DNA from: Nonomuraea aurantiaca
GTDB taxonomy: Bacteria; Actinomycetota; Actinomycetes; Streptosporangiales; Streptosporangiaceae
Length of the DNA stretch: 64,000 nt
NCBI RefSeq assembly: GCF_020215705.1
Contig: NZ_JAIWNB010000019.1
Span: forward strand, 62,001 to 126,000
Reading direction: 5' to 3'
A program made the position numbers and the translations under genes. The notes under the pieces were generated by a model. That model searched no databases, was not told the DNA's origin, and saw only the letters and a list, made by a program, of their open reading frames with translations. Shown here in pieces: positions 50,318 through 58,653 of this stretch (the stretch's first letter is position 1; every line of letters begins with the position of its first letter).

Positions 50318-51658
50318 TCAGGAAATGGTCGACCGGCCGGCGGCTGTCTGCTCCTCCAAGGGGCGTGGCTGTTCGGGGTCGGTTCTCCTGGCCTCCTCGA
50401 GGCGTTCGGGCAGCGCCAGCTTGTAGAGCGGCAGGGCCCCCGCGGTCGTGATGACGGCCACGAGCACCAGCATGGCGAACAGCTCCGGCGTGATCATCCC
50501 CTGCGCCAGGCCGATGTTGATGAAGATGAGGATCATCAGGCCCCGGGCGTTCATGAGCGCGCCCACCGCGTACGACTCGCGCCAGCTGAAGCCCAGCGCC
50601 CTCATCGACAGCGAGCAGCCGAAGTACTTCCCGCTGAAACCCGCCACCAGGATCAGCGCGAACGCCAGCAGCATGGCGCCCCCGGCGATGCCGTTGAGAT
50701 GGGTGTTCAGCCCCGAGAAGGTGAAGAAGACCGGCAGCAGCAGCGTCGAGACGACATCCATCATGCGGCCGTGCAGCACCTGGCGGAACGCCGGATCACG
50801 GGGCATCGTCAGTCCGGCGATGAAGCCGCCGAAAACCGCGTACACACCGATCCAGTCGGTGAGCCAGCCCGCCGTGAGCGGTACGAGGATGACGACGTAC
50901 ATGGCGCCGGGGCCGAGCCGGCCGGTCCGCGCGAGACCGCGGCCCAGCGGACGCAGCAGACGGGCGACCACCGTCAGCATCACCACCGCGAACAGCGTGG
51001 CCAGGCCGATGGTGCGCAGGGCGCCGCCGGAGCCCGAGCCGAGGTGGATCGCCGACAGCACCGCGAGGATGCACCACGCCAGGGCGTCGTCGATGGAGGC
51101 CGCGATCAGCGTGAGCCGGCCGAGCGGGGAGTTCTCCAGCTTCCGCTCGTACAGGATCCTCGCCAGCATGGGGAAGGCGGTCAGCGACAGCGCGCCCCCG
51201 ACGAACAGGGCGAACTCCCACCGGCTGACGTCCGGGCGGGAGAGCACGTCCCACAGGAGCAGACCGGTGCACGAGCCCAGGAGCAGGGAGGGCAGGATGC
51301 CCGAGACGGCCAGGACCGAGGCCCGGCGGACCTCGCCCGGCGAGCGCGCGCTGTGGTCCAGCCCGGCGCCGACCAGGAACATGTACAGCGTCAGCCCGAT
51401 GGTGCTCAGCACGTACAGGACCGGCCGGACCTCCTTGGGGAACAGGGCGGCCTGGGCCTCCGGGAACAGCCAGCCGAACAGGGTCGGGCCGAGCAGGACG
51501 CCGGCCACCATCTCGCCGAGCACCCGCGGCTGCATGACCATCAGCGCCAGCCGGCCGCACACGCCCGCGGTCAGCAGGATGACGACCAGGGCGGGCAGCA
51601 CCTTGAGGATCAGTTCGAGGTTCGGGTCACCGGCGGCGACCAGGGCCATCGTGGGCAT
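50318..51658 (-). CDS. Cation/proton antiporter (CPA2-like)
   Basis: Integral membrane antiporter of 446 aa with about 12 hydrophobic segments: 'LILKVLPALVVILLTAGVCG', 'VLSTIGLTLYMFLVGAGLDH', 'ALSLTAFPMLARILYERKLE', 'IAASIDDALAWCILAVLSAI', 'FIAGLTMPRD'. The Asp pair in 'ASIDDALAW' fits the ion site of Na+/H+ exchangers, and 'LTAFPMLARIL' the usual discontinuous helix. No cytoplasmic RCK/USP domain. It is the last gene of the five-gene redox operon, 88 bp after the P450, where it could export a product or maintain ion balance. Confidence 0.9.
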   Translation of the reverse strand: MPTMALVAAGDPNLELILKVLPALVVILLTAGVCGRLALMVMQPRVLGEMVAGVLLGPTLFGWLFPEAQAALFPKEVRPVLYVLSTIGLTLYMFLVGAGLDHSARSPGEVRRASVLAVSGILPSLLLGSCTGLLLWDVLSRPDVSRWEFALFVGGALSLTAFPMLARILYERKLENSPLGRLTLIAASIDDALAWCILAVLSAIHLGSGSGGALRTIGLATLFAVVMLTVVARLLRPLGRGLARTGRLGPGAMYVVILVPLTAGWLTDWIGVYAVFGGFIAGLTMPRDPAFRQVLHGRMMDVVSTLLLPVFFTFSGLNTHLNGIAGGAMLLAFALILVAGFSGKYFGCSLSMRALGFSWRESYAVGALMNARGLMILIFINIGLAQGMITPELFAMLVLVAVITTAGALPLYKLALPERLEEARRTDPEQPRPLEEQTAAGRSTIS

Positions 51659-51684
51659 ACCATTCCTCCACTCGTAATCCGGAC

Positions 51685-51754
51685 GATCAGTGGGTGACCA
51701 CGTGACCAGATGGTCGGGACGGTCAGTGGGTGGTCAGTCGGGACGGTCAGTGGG
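51685..51754. repeat. GGTCAGTGGG-type repeats between P450 and antiporter genes
   Basis: GATCAGTGGG (51685), GGTCAGTGGG (51721), GGTCAGTCGG (51732) and GGTCAGTGGG (51745); two of them are preceded by GGGAC. The last copy overlaps the P450 stop codon. The same core is repeated in the 5.3-5.5 kb gap. Confidence 0.8.
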
Positions 51755-53177
51755 CGACCGGCTGGCCGTCGTCCGCGAAGTGGCGCTCGCACAGCCGCTG
51801 CCTGCGCGCGTCCCAGACCATGTAGGTGCCGAGGACGAGCTGGACGAGGCTGCGCCAGACGTCCTCCCAGCGGTCCCGGAACCGCACGAACAGCAGCAGC
51901 GGCCGGTGGGCGGCGCTCCTGTGGGCGTACCGCGGGGTGAGCAGGCACGGTCCCCGGTTGGGCAGGGACCGGGTGTGAGAGGCGGAGGAGTCCAGGGCGT
52001 ACAGGCGCAGGATCTCCTCCGCCGCGACCCGCATGGCGATCGGCGCCAGCCGCCAGGCCGGGCACGGCCGGTTGGCGGCGACGCCGAACGGGATGTGGTT
52101 GAGCTCACGGACCGCCGACCGGTCATGGTGGGAGGGGGCCGGGGCGAAGCGGCCGGGGTCGAAGTGGTCGGGGTCGGTGAAGCCCGCGCGGTGGAACTCC
52201 GGGTAGTTGAAGCACAGCACCGAGCCGGCCGGGATCACCGCGTGCTCGTCCAGCGGGATGTCACCCGTGGTGACGCGGTGGGCGATGCCGAAGAGCGGGT
52301 AGAGCCGCAGCGTCTCCGCGATCACCTGGTCCAGGTAGCGCGGGCCGCCCGTCAACGCCCTCGCCTGTACGTCCGGGTGCTGGGCGAGGACCATCAGCAG
52401 GTGGGCCGTGGCCTCCGACAGCTGGACGACCGCGGTGTTGAAGAAGGCCCCCTGCAGGTAGAGCGCCTGCTCCCTGGCCGACAACCCATCCGGCAGCGGC
52501 TGCCGCACCAGAGGCAGCCGGTCCATGAGATACCGGGTCAGCCGGTCGCGCCGGTCCATGTGCCGCAGCCCGCAGCACTTGAGCGAGGTGACGACGTCGT
52601 TCGCGTTGCCCACGATCAGGTCGCGGGCCGTGCGCGGGCACCGCCTGCCGAAGACCAGCTCGTAGGAGAACTCCGCCCAGAGCGGCATCATCTGGTCACG
52701 CAGCCGGACCAGCCCGCGCGCCTCCCGCAGCGTCCGGGTGACGCAGCGGCGGGTCAGCTCCTCCGCTTCGGTACGCGGGACGGACAGGAAGGCGCGCGTG
52801 GCCCGGGCGACGGCGTCATACCGTTCGCCCGCCTCCAGGTGCTCCTGGTGCATCTCGGGGCCGGGCGCCAGCCAGTACCAGAACAGGTCCGACAGGGCGG
52901 CGCCCTTGCTCCGGCCGCCGGCCGCCGGATGGGAGTAGACCTCCTTGAACCGCTCGATCCCGACCAGGTCGCCGGGCACCGGGATGCCCTCGTCCCCGTT
53001 GACCCGGTTGAAGACGCGTACGCGCAGCGCCACGACCCGGCCCGGCAGCCACCACGGCAGGCTCAGCACCGCCACGACGGCGACCGCCACGGCCACCACG
53101 GCCACAACCCCCGTCGCCCCGGTCGCCCCAGGCACGGTCATCCCAGGCACGGTCACCCCGGCAGGCACGGTCACCAC
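51747..53177 (-). CDS. Cytochrome P450 with N-terminal membrane anchor
   Basis: A 476-aa heme-thiolate protein. The K-helix ExxR is Glu288-Arg291 in 'AETLRLYPLFG'. The heme loop is 'HIPFGVAANRPCPAWRLAP' with the Cys ligand near 372. Unlike most bacterial P450s it begins with a Val/Ala-rich transmembrane helix (residues about 20-42), preceded by a TVPG repeat. The I-helix stretch 'GAFFNTAVVQLSEATA' lacks the AGxxT acid-alcohol pair, so oxygen activation may be atypical. No ferredoxin is adjacent. GTG 53177 overlaps the upstream oxidase stop by 7 bp. Fourth gene of the operon. Confidence 0.9.
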   Translation of the reverse strand: MVTVPAGVTVPGMTVPGATGATGVVAVVAVAVAVVAVLSLPWWLPGRVVALRVRVFNRVNGDEGIPVPGDLVGIERFKEVYSHPAAGGRSKGAALSDLFWYWLAPGPEMHQEHLEAGERYDAVARATRAFLSVPRTEAEELTRRCVTRTLREARGLVRLRDQMMPLWAEFSYELVFGRRCPRTARDLIVGNANDVVTSLKCCGLRHMDRRDRLTRYLMDRLPLVRQPLPDGLSAREQALYLQGAFFNTAVVQLSEATAHLLMVLAQHPDVQARALTGGPRYLDQVIAETLRLYPLFGIAHRVTTGDIPLDEHAVIPAGSVLCFNYPEFHRAGFTDPDHFDPGRFAPAPSHHDRSAVRELNHIPFGVAANRPCPAWRLAPIAMRVAAEEILRLYALDSSASHTRSLPNRGPCLLTPRYAHRSAAHRPLLLFVRFRDRWEDVWRSLVQLVLGTYMVWDARRQRLCERHFADDGQPVAH

Positions 53178-54241
53178 GGCCGTCGCACCATCCCCGGTTC
53201 GAGCTCATCGATGGACGCGCAGCCGCACAGGGAGAGTGCCCGCTCGACCTCCGTACGCAGCAGGCTGAGCACCCGGCCCGCGCCCCGCTCGCCGTCCGCC
53301 GCCAGCCCCCAGATCACCGGGCGGCCCACCGCGACCGCGGCGGCGCCCAGCGCCAGCGCCTTCAGCACGTCGGTGCCGCGCCGCACACCCCCGTCCAGCA
53401 GCACCGGGACGGCTCCGCCCACGGCGCGGACGATGTCCGGCAGCAGGTCGACGGCGGCCGGGACCGTGTCGAGCTGCCGGCCGCCGTGGTTGGAGACCAC
53501 CAGCGCCGAGACGCCGTGGTCGAGCGCCAGGCGCACGTCGGCGGGATGCGCGACGCCCTTGAGCGCGATCGGCAGCGCCGTCATCTCCCTGAGCCGGTCG
53601 ATGTGCGCCCAGGAGATCTCCGGTGACATGACGATGGGCCGCACTCGCGCGCCGTCGCGCAGGTTCTCGCAGTACAGGCCCTCGGGCAGGTCGTGGAAGC
53701 CGTTGTGCCGGTCCCGGGGCCGCGCTCCCAGCGTGGGGGAGTCCACCGTGACGACCAGCGCCTTGCAGCCGGCCGCCTCGGCGCGCCGGACGAGGGTCTC
53801 GGTGAAGGCCAGGTCCGGCTGGATGTAGAGCTGGAACCAGAGCTGGACCCCCGGCGCCGCCGCGGCCACGTCCTCGACGGCGACCGTGGACGCCATGGAG
53901 ACGATCATGATCGTCTCGGCGGTGGCGGCGGCCCGCGCCGTGGCCCGCTCGCCCTCGGAGTCGGCCAGCCGGTGGAACGCGGTCGGCGCCACCAGCACGG
54001 GCATGGCCGCGCGGCTGCCGAGCAGGGTGACGCCGAGCTGCAGCTTTCCGGTGCCGCGCAGCACCCGCGGCAGCAGCGCCAGCCGGTCGAACGCCGCCTC
54101 GTTGGCCCGCAGCGTGACCTCGTCACCGGCCCCGCCGGCGAAGTAGTCGTAGTGCGCGGGGTCGAGACGCGCGCGGGCGGCGGCTTCGAACTCGCCGAGC
54201 GTGTTCATCTCGCCGGTCTCGGGCTCGCCGACCGGGTCCAT
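53171..54241 (-). CDS. FMN-dependent alpha-hydroxyacid oxidase/dehydrogenase
   Basis: A 356-aa TIM-barrel flavoenzyme of the glycolate oxidase / lactate oxidase / mandelate dehydrogenase family, oxidising a 2-hydroxy acid to the 2-oxo acid. Active-site residues: Tyr in 'YDYFAGGAGDEVTLRANEAA', 'WFQLYIQPD' (Gln, Tyr), Thr in 'LVVTVDSP', Lys in 'LPIALKGV', and His/Arg in 'LVVSNHGGRQLDTVPA'. FMN phosphate loop: 'VLLDGGVRRGTDVLKALALG'. The start ATG overlaps the preceding gene's stop (TGATG). Third gene of the operon. Confidence 0.94.
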   Translation of the reverse strand: MDPVGEPETGEMNTLGEFEAAARARLDPAHYDYFAGGAGDEVTLRANEAAFDRLALLPRVLRGTGKLQLGVTLLGSRAAMPVLVAPTAFHRLADSEGERATARAAATAETIMIVSMASTVAVEDVAAAAPGVQLWFQLYIQPDLAFTETLVRRAEAAGCKALVVTVDSPTLGARPRDRHNGFHDLPEGLYCENLRDGARVRPIVMSPEISWAHIDRLREMTALPIALKGVAHPADVRLALDHGVSALVVSNHGGRQLDTVPAAVDLLPDIVRAVGGAVPVLLDGGVRRGTDVLKALALGAAAVAVGRPVIWGLAADGERGAGRVLSLLRTEVERALSLCGCASIDELEPGMVRRPW

Positions 54242-55809
54242 CACGCCGGCACCGAGGCGGCCTGGCGGGCGAAGAAGGCCCGCAGCGGCGCGACGTGCAC
54301 CTCCGGGGAGGTCCACTCGTTCTCCAGGTTCTCGGTGATGTGGTGGACGGCGGCCGGGGCGCCGGGCCGGTGATGCCGCACCACCGGATGCAGGTAGTGG
54401 CCCTCGTGGGCGCGCGCGGAGTCGCTCTGCCGGATCCGGCCGACCGCGATGTCGAAGGGGTCGACCTTGTCGTGTTCCGGCCCGTACTCCAGAGTGATCG
54501 TGAAGTGGCCGGCGTCGCCGATCGGCGGGCCCTCCAGGCCGAGCGGCACCTCCTCCAGGTAGCGGACCCCGCCCCGGCTGTCGGGGACGATGATGTCGGC
54601 CAGCAGCCCGAACTGCTGCCACAGCGCCGAGGAGCGGTTGACCCGTTCGAGCACCGCCGCCGCCATGGCCTCCGGGTCGGCCTTGAGTTCGGGGCCGGGC
54701 CACGGGACGCCGTGGTATCTGTGCTCCAGGATGCGGTGCAGCGAGCGCGTGCCGTACCTGAAGCCGTGGATGAACCCGCTGGTGCCGCGCTTGAAGTCGC
54801 GGGACTGCGTCAGCGTCCCGGCGAAGTAGAGGCCGGGCACGCTGACCGACTCGTAGGCGGGGGTGAGCGCCGGGAACCGGTCCTGGATCATCAGCTCCGG
54901 ACGGCACCCGTCGTCGAAGATCGAGGCGTCGAACCGGAAGCCGGTGCAGACGATCACCCGGTCGTACGGGATGTCCTTGGTGACCTCGTCGGCGCGGGCG
55001 AAGCTCACCGTCACCAGGTACGAGCCGTCGGCCTGCCGCTCGATCCGCTTGACCGAGCCGTCCAGCACCGCGTTCTGGGACTTGAGCTGGTAGGTGTCGA
55101 GGAAGTTGTTGTTGACCGCGCGAAGATGCCCGACGAAGTGGGTGCGCCACGCCATCCGTACGGAGTTCGGGCCCGCTACGTGGATCACCGCGGCGGTCTC
55201 GACCAGGTTGTCCGCCGTCTCGAAGGCCGAGTTGCCCTTGCCGATGATGAGCACCCGCTGGTTCACGTAGTCGGACGGGTCGGTGGCGGCCGTGTCGTAG
55301 GGCTCGGCGGTCTCGATGCCCGGTATCTCCGGGATGTTGGGCCGGCTGACCCCGGTCGCCACGATCAGGCGCTTCGCCTCGTACGTCCGGCCATGCTCGT
55401 CGGTCACCCTGAACGGGCCCATGCCGGGCGCGCGGGTGATGTGGACGGCGCGGGCGTCGTGGACGATCCGCAGGCCGCACGCGGCGGCGTAGTCGGCGAG
55501 GTAGCGGACCATGTCGTCGGCGGCGGGGAAGTAGCGGTCGCTGTATTGGGTGAACAGCAGGGCCGGGTCGTCCGACAGCAGGGAGTTCCAGTCCATCCGG
55601 AGGTTGAGCTCCGGGTCGGAGGTTCCGTTGTACTTCTTGTTGATCGAGATGAGCGTGCGATGGCGCGGGAAGGTGCGGAAGAACGTGCCCGGCGTGGGAC
55701 CGGCTTCGAGGATCAGGTACGACCGGCCCGCCTTTTCCAGGAAACATCCCAGCTGCAGCCCCGCCGGGCCGGCGCCGATCACCAGGTAGTCGAGGGCGTT
55801 GTCCGGCAC
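54241..55809 (-). CDS. FAD/NAD(P)-binding oxidoreductase, FOXRED2/FMO-like
   Basis: A 522-aa flavoprotein. The FAD motif is 'YLVIGAGPAGLQLGCFLEKA', followed by 'FFRTFPRHRTLISINKKYNG' and 'RMDWNSLLSD', which recall FOXRED2-type proteins. The NAD(P) motif is 'VLIIGKGNSAFETADNL', and 'IVCTGFRFDASIF' and 'LYFAGTLTQSRDF' are FMO-like. The C-terminal 130 residues are not assignable. It may hydroxylate a soft nucleophile or act as a reductase. GTG 55809 has GGAGG upstream. Second gene of the operon. Confidence 0.88.
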   Translation of the reverse strand: MPDNALDYLVIGAGPAGLQLGCFLEKAGRSYLILEAGPTPGTFFRTFPRHRTLISINKKYNGTSDPELNLRMDWNSLLSDDPALLFTQYSDRYFPAADDMVRYLADYAAACGLRIVHDARAVHITRAPGMGPFRVTDEHGRTYEAKRLIVATGVSRPNIPEIPGIETAEPYDTAATDPSDYVNQRVLIIGKGNSAFETADNLVETAAVIHVAGPNSVRMAWRTHFVGHLRAVNNNFLDTYQLKSQNAVLDGSVKRIERQADGSYLVTVSFARADEVTKDIPYDRVIVCTGFRFDASIFDDGCRPELMIQDRFPALTPAYESVSVPGLYFAGTLTQSRDFKRGTSGFIHGFRYGTRSLHRILEHRYHGVPWPGPELKADPEAMAAAVLERVNRSSALWQQFGLLADIIVPDSRGGVRYLEEVPLGLEGPPIGDAGHFTITLEYGPEHDKVDPFDIAVGRIRQSDSARAHEGHYLHPVVRHHRPGAPAAVHHITENLENEWTSPEVHVAPLRAFFARQAASVPA

Positions 55810-55824
55810 GTAGGCCTCCGTCGC

Positions 55825-55858
55825 AGCGATGTCATGAAATGAGCGATGTCATGAAACG
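55825..55858. repeat. 17-bp direct tandem repeat upstream of the FOXRED2-like gene
   Basis: AGCGATGTCATGAAATG (55825-55841) is immediately followed by AGCGATGTCATGAAACG (55842-55858). The pair lies in the 87-bp gap between the adenylating-enzyme stop and the flavoprotein start and could be a regulator site or internal promoter element. Confidence 0.8.
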
Positions 55859-55896
55859 GACGACCTCAGTGTTGGCGGGTGATTCTCAGAGAATGC

Positions 55897-57399
55897 TCAG
55901 AGCATCCGCCCGCCGTGCCGGTCCAGCAGGGCGCGCTTGTCCGGTTTGCCGCTGGCGGCGACCGGGACGGCCGACACCACCGTGACCGTCCGGGGCACGC
56001 TGTCGTCGCCGAGCTCGGCGCGTACCAGGGCGGTCAGCGCGTCGCCGTCCGGCGTCCGCCCGGCGGCGGGCACCACGAACGCGTGTACGGCCTCCCCGGT
56101 CAGCTCGTCCGGCGCCCCGGCCACGTACGCCTCGTCCACGTCGGGATGCCCGGCCAGCACCCGCTCGATCGGACCCGCGTACACCACCATCGCGTTCACC
56201 ATGATCACATCCCGGGTCCGGCCGACCAGGTGCAGGAAGCCCTCCTCGTCCACGTAGCCCAGGTCGCGGGTGCGCAGCCGGTCGTCCCGCAGCGTGTCTC
56301 GCGTCTCCTCCGGCTGTCCCCAGTAGCCGGACATCAGGTACGGGCTGCGTACGTGGATCTCGCCGGTCTCTCCCGTGGCCACCTCCCGGTCCTCCTCGTC
56401 GCGGACGCTGATCTCGACCCCCGGATGCGGGCGGCCCACCGAGGCCGTGTGGCCTCGGGCGAGGTCGGCGGGCGTGAGCATCGTGATGTTGCCCGCCTCG
56501 GTCTGGCCGTAGCCCTGGTAGACGACCGGGCCGAGTCGTTCCACCGCCGCCGCCAGCCGGGACGGGCTGATCGGGGAGCCGGAGACCATCAGCCCGCGCA
56601 GGCTGCCGACGTCGACCTGGTCATCCTTGAGCAGGCGGAGCATCTGGTACAGCCGGGGCACGGTGATGATGGAGCCGGTGATCCGGTGACGCTCGATCGC
56701 GTACGGGAAGACGGGCCGCCCGTCGTCCTCCGGGATCACCGCCGTCCCGCCGCCCAGCAGGCACGGCGCCAGGAACTCCATGACGACCATGCTGGCCAGG
56801 GTGCCGAACAGCAGGTAACGCCCGAACGAATCGGCGAGCGCCGCCGCGACCGGGCCCCACACGCGGGGCTGCCACGCCCAGTGCTCGCTCAGCGCGCGGT
56901 AGGTGATCGCGCAGCCCTTGGGCCGCCCGGTGCTGCCGCTGGTGAAGGTCAGGGCGGCCACGTCATCCGGGCGCGCCGTGACGGTGAGGGGGCGGCCGCC
57001 GTGGGCGCGGGCCAGCAGCTCTTCCAACGACAGGACAGGAAGCCCTTCCCAGGACAGGACGGGAAGCGATGCCTCGGGTGCTGCGCTGTCGACCAGCAGG
57101 ACGTCGACCCCCATCCCGAGCACATGGGCGAGCTGAGCGGCGGGGTAGCCGGGCCGGACGCCCACCACGCGGCAGCCCAGCGCGTGCGCGGCCATGTGTG
57201 CGGCGAACGCCTCCGGCGAGACCGCGGTGCGGATGGCGACGCCCCGGCCGGGCCCGAGCCCGGCGTCGGCCAGCGCGCCGGCCAGCCGCCGGATCATCTC
57301 CAGCAGCTCACCGCGTGAGACGGTCCGGGATCCGTGCTCGAACGCCGCGCTGCCGGGCGCGTCCCGCAGCGCGTCGAGAAGGGGGTACGGGAACAGCAT
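55897..57399 (-). CDS. Acyl-adenylate-forming enzyme (AMP-dependent synthetase/ligase)
   Basis: A 500-aa ANL-superfamily enzyme activating a carboxylic acid as the acyl-AMP, then forming a CoA or carrier thioester. A3 motif 'LTFTSGSTGRPKGCAITYRA', A5 'YQGYGQTEAGNITML', A7/A8 'LRTRDLGYVDEEGFLHLVGR', A10 Lys in 'AASGKPDKRALLDRHGG'. No carrier protein or thioesterase is fused or adjacent. ATG 57399 has AGGAG upstream. First gene of the operon; divergent from the sulfotransferase gene. A short internal repeat ('LPVLSWEGLPVLSLEE') is present. Substrate unknown. Confidence 0.92.
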   Translation of the reverse strand: MLFPYPLLDALRDAPGSAAFEHGSRTVSRGELLEMIRRLAGALADAGLGPGRGVAIRTAVSPEAFAAHMAAHALGCRVVGVRPGYPAAQLAHVLGMGVDVLLVDSAAPEASLPVLSWEGLPVLSLEELLARAHGGRPLTVTARPDDVAALTFTSGSTGRPKGCAITYRALSEHWAWQPRVWGPVAAALADSFGRYLLFGTLASMVVMEFLAPCLLGGGTAVIPEDDGRPVFPYAIERHRITGSIITVPRLYQMLRLLKDDQVDVGSLRGLMVSGSPISPSRLAAAVERLGPVVYQGYGQTEAGNITMLTPADLARGHTASVGRPHPGVEISVRDEEDREVATGETGEIHVRSPYLMSGYWGQPEETRDTLRDDRLRTRDLGYVDEEGFLHLVGRTRDVIMVNAMVVYAGPIERVLAGHPDVDEAYVAGAPDELTGEAVHAFVVPAAGRTPDGDALTALVRAELGDDSVPRTVTVVSAVPVAASGKPDKRALLDRHGGRML

Positions 57400-57525
57400 G
57401 GTCGGCTCCTCACCATTGCGGCGGTCGGCTGCGACATGTATCTGGTCATATAACCGGCTTGCCGTCCACCGTGACGTTAGGCACCGCGGATCAGAGGCCG
57501 ATCAGAGGCGGAAGGGAGCGCGAGG

Positions 57526-58215
57526 GTGAAGGTGATCGGCGCGGGGTTCGGCAGGACGGGCACGAGCTCGCTGAAGGCGGCGCTGGAACTGCTGGGGTAC
57601 GGCCCCTGCTACCACATGTCCACGGTCATAGCGGAGCCGTACCGGGTCCGCCAGTGGCTCGACGTGGGGGAGGGCCGCACCCGCGACTGGGACGAGCTGC
57701 TCACCGGCTTCCGGTCGGCAGTGGACTGGCCCGCCGCCTCCTACTGGCGGGAGCTGGCCGAGCACTATCCCGATGCGAAGGTCATCCTCACCGTCCGCGA
57801 CCCGCGGCGGTGGTACGACAGCGTCAGCCAGACCATCTTCGCAGGCGCCCTGGCCGAGCGCCGCCCGGTGCCGATCCGCCGCCGGATCATCCGGTGGCTG
57901 GTGGCGCGCCGGGCGCCGGACTTCGCCCTCTACCCGCGCATGGCCAGGGCGACCGTCATGGACCGGGTCTTCGACGGCCGCATCGACGATCCCGCGTACG
58001 TCATGAAGGTCTTCGAACGCCACCTCGCCGAGGTCCAGGCGGCGATCCCGGCCGCGCGGCTGCTGGTCTTCGACGTCCGGGAGGGATGGGAGCCGCTGTG
58101 CGCCTTCCTCGGGACGCCCGTCCCGGACGAGCCCTTCCCCCAGGCCAACGAACGGGAGGCGTTCGGGCGCAAGCGGTCCGGCAGGCAGCTGCGCCTGATC
58201 CTGCGCGGGCGCTGA
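57526..58215 (+). CDS. Sulfotransferase-family protein
   Basis: A 229-aa cytoplasmic protein with the PAPS 5'-phosphosulfate loop 'IGAGFGRTGTSSLKAALELL' (residues 4-23) and the 3'-phosphate motif region 'AKVILTVRDPRRWYDSVSQT'. C-terminal 'RLLVFDVREGWEPLCAFLGT' is typical of the Sulfotransferase_4 (NAD-dependent-named) group. GTG 57526 follows GGAAGGGAG. It diverges from the acyl-adenylating gene and may tailor the same compound, but this is inference; it could also be unrelated. Confidence 0.88.
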   Translation: MKVIGAGFGRTGTSSLKAALELLGYGPCYHMSTVIAEPYRVRQWLDVGEGRTRDWDELLTGFRSAVDWPAASYWRELAEHYPDAKVILTVRDPRRWYDSVSQTIFAGALAERRPVPIRRRIIRWLVARRAPDFALYPRMARATVMDRVFDGRIDDPAYVMKVFERHLAEVQAAIPAARLLVFDVREGWEPLCAFLGTPVPDEPFPQANEREAFGRKRSGRQLRLILRGR

Positions 58216-58236
58216 CGGTCCCCGGCACCGGGCAGA

Positions 58237-58644
58237 ATGAGAGGCGTGCCGCGACGTGACTCGACATCCGCCTCCGCCCCGTGCCCGTGCGGGCTGCCGG
58301 CGACCTACGGCGAGTGCTGCGGGCGGCTGCACCGAGGCCTGGCCGCCGCGCCCACGGCCGAGGCGCTCATGCGGTCCCGGTTCAGCGCCTTCAGCGTCGG
58401 CGACGCCGGATATCTGCTGCGCACCTGGCATCCGGCGGCCCGCCCGGCCCGCCTCGACCTCGACCGGGGGACACGCTGGACCCGGCTGGAGATCCTGGAG
58501 ACCACCGGGGGCAGCGTCGTCCACACCGAGGGCACCGTCCGCTTCCGGGCCCACTACACCGACAACGGCGAGGCGGGCTGCATCGAAGAGCACAGCCGCT
58601 TCGTCCGGCACGAGGGCGGATGGACCTATGCCGGGGCCGACTGA
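58237..58644 (+). CDS. YchJ-family protein with SEC-C zinc motif
   Basis: A 135-aa UPF0225/YchJ-type protein. An N-terminal SEC-C-like zinc motif 'PCPCGLPATYGECCGRLH' is followed by the NTF2-like YchJ domain: 'ALMRSRFSAFSVGDAGYLLR', 'WHPAARPARLDLDRGTRWTR', 'VRFRAHYTDNGEAGCIEEHS'. Function not established. ATG 58237 or GTG 58246 could be the start. It is 21 bp after the sulfotransferase gene, same strand. Confidence 0.9.
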   Translation: MRGVPRRDSTSASAPCPCGLPATYGECCGRLHRGLAAAPTAEALMRSRFSAFSVGDAGYLLRTWHPAARPARLDLDRGTRWTRLEILETTGGSVVHTEGTVRFRAHYTDNGEAGCIEEHSRFVRHEGGWTYAGAD

Positions 58645-58653
58645 GGGAGAGCG

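Noticed and set aside
53171..55747. 858-codon frame suggesting a fusion onto the alpha-hydroxyacid oxidase
   Set aside because: The first 500 codons overlap the flavoprotein gene in another phase and are Arg/Pro-rich. The oxidase starts at ATG 54241, coupled to the flavoprotein stop.
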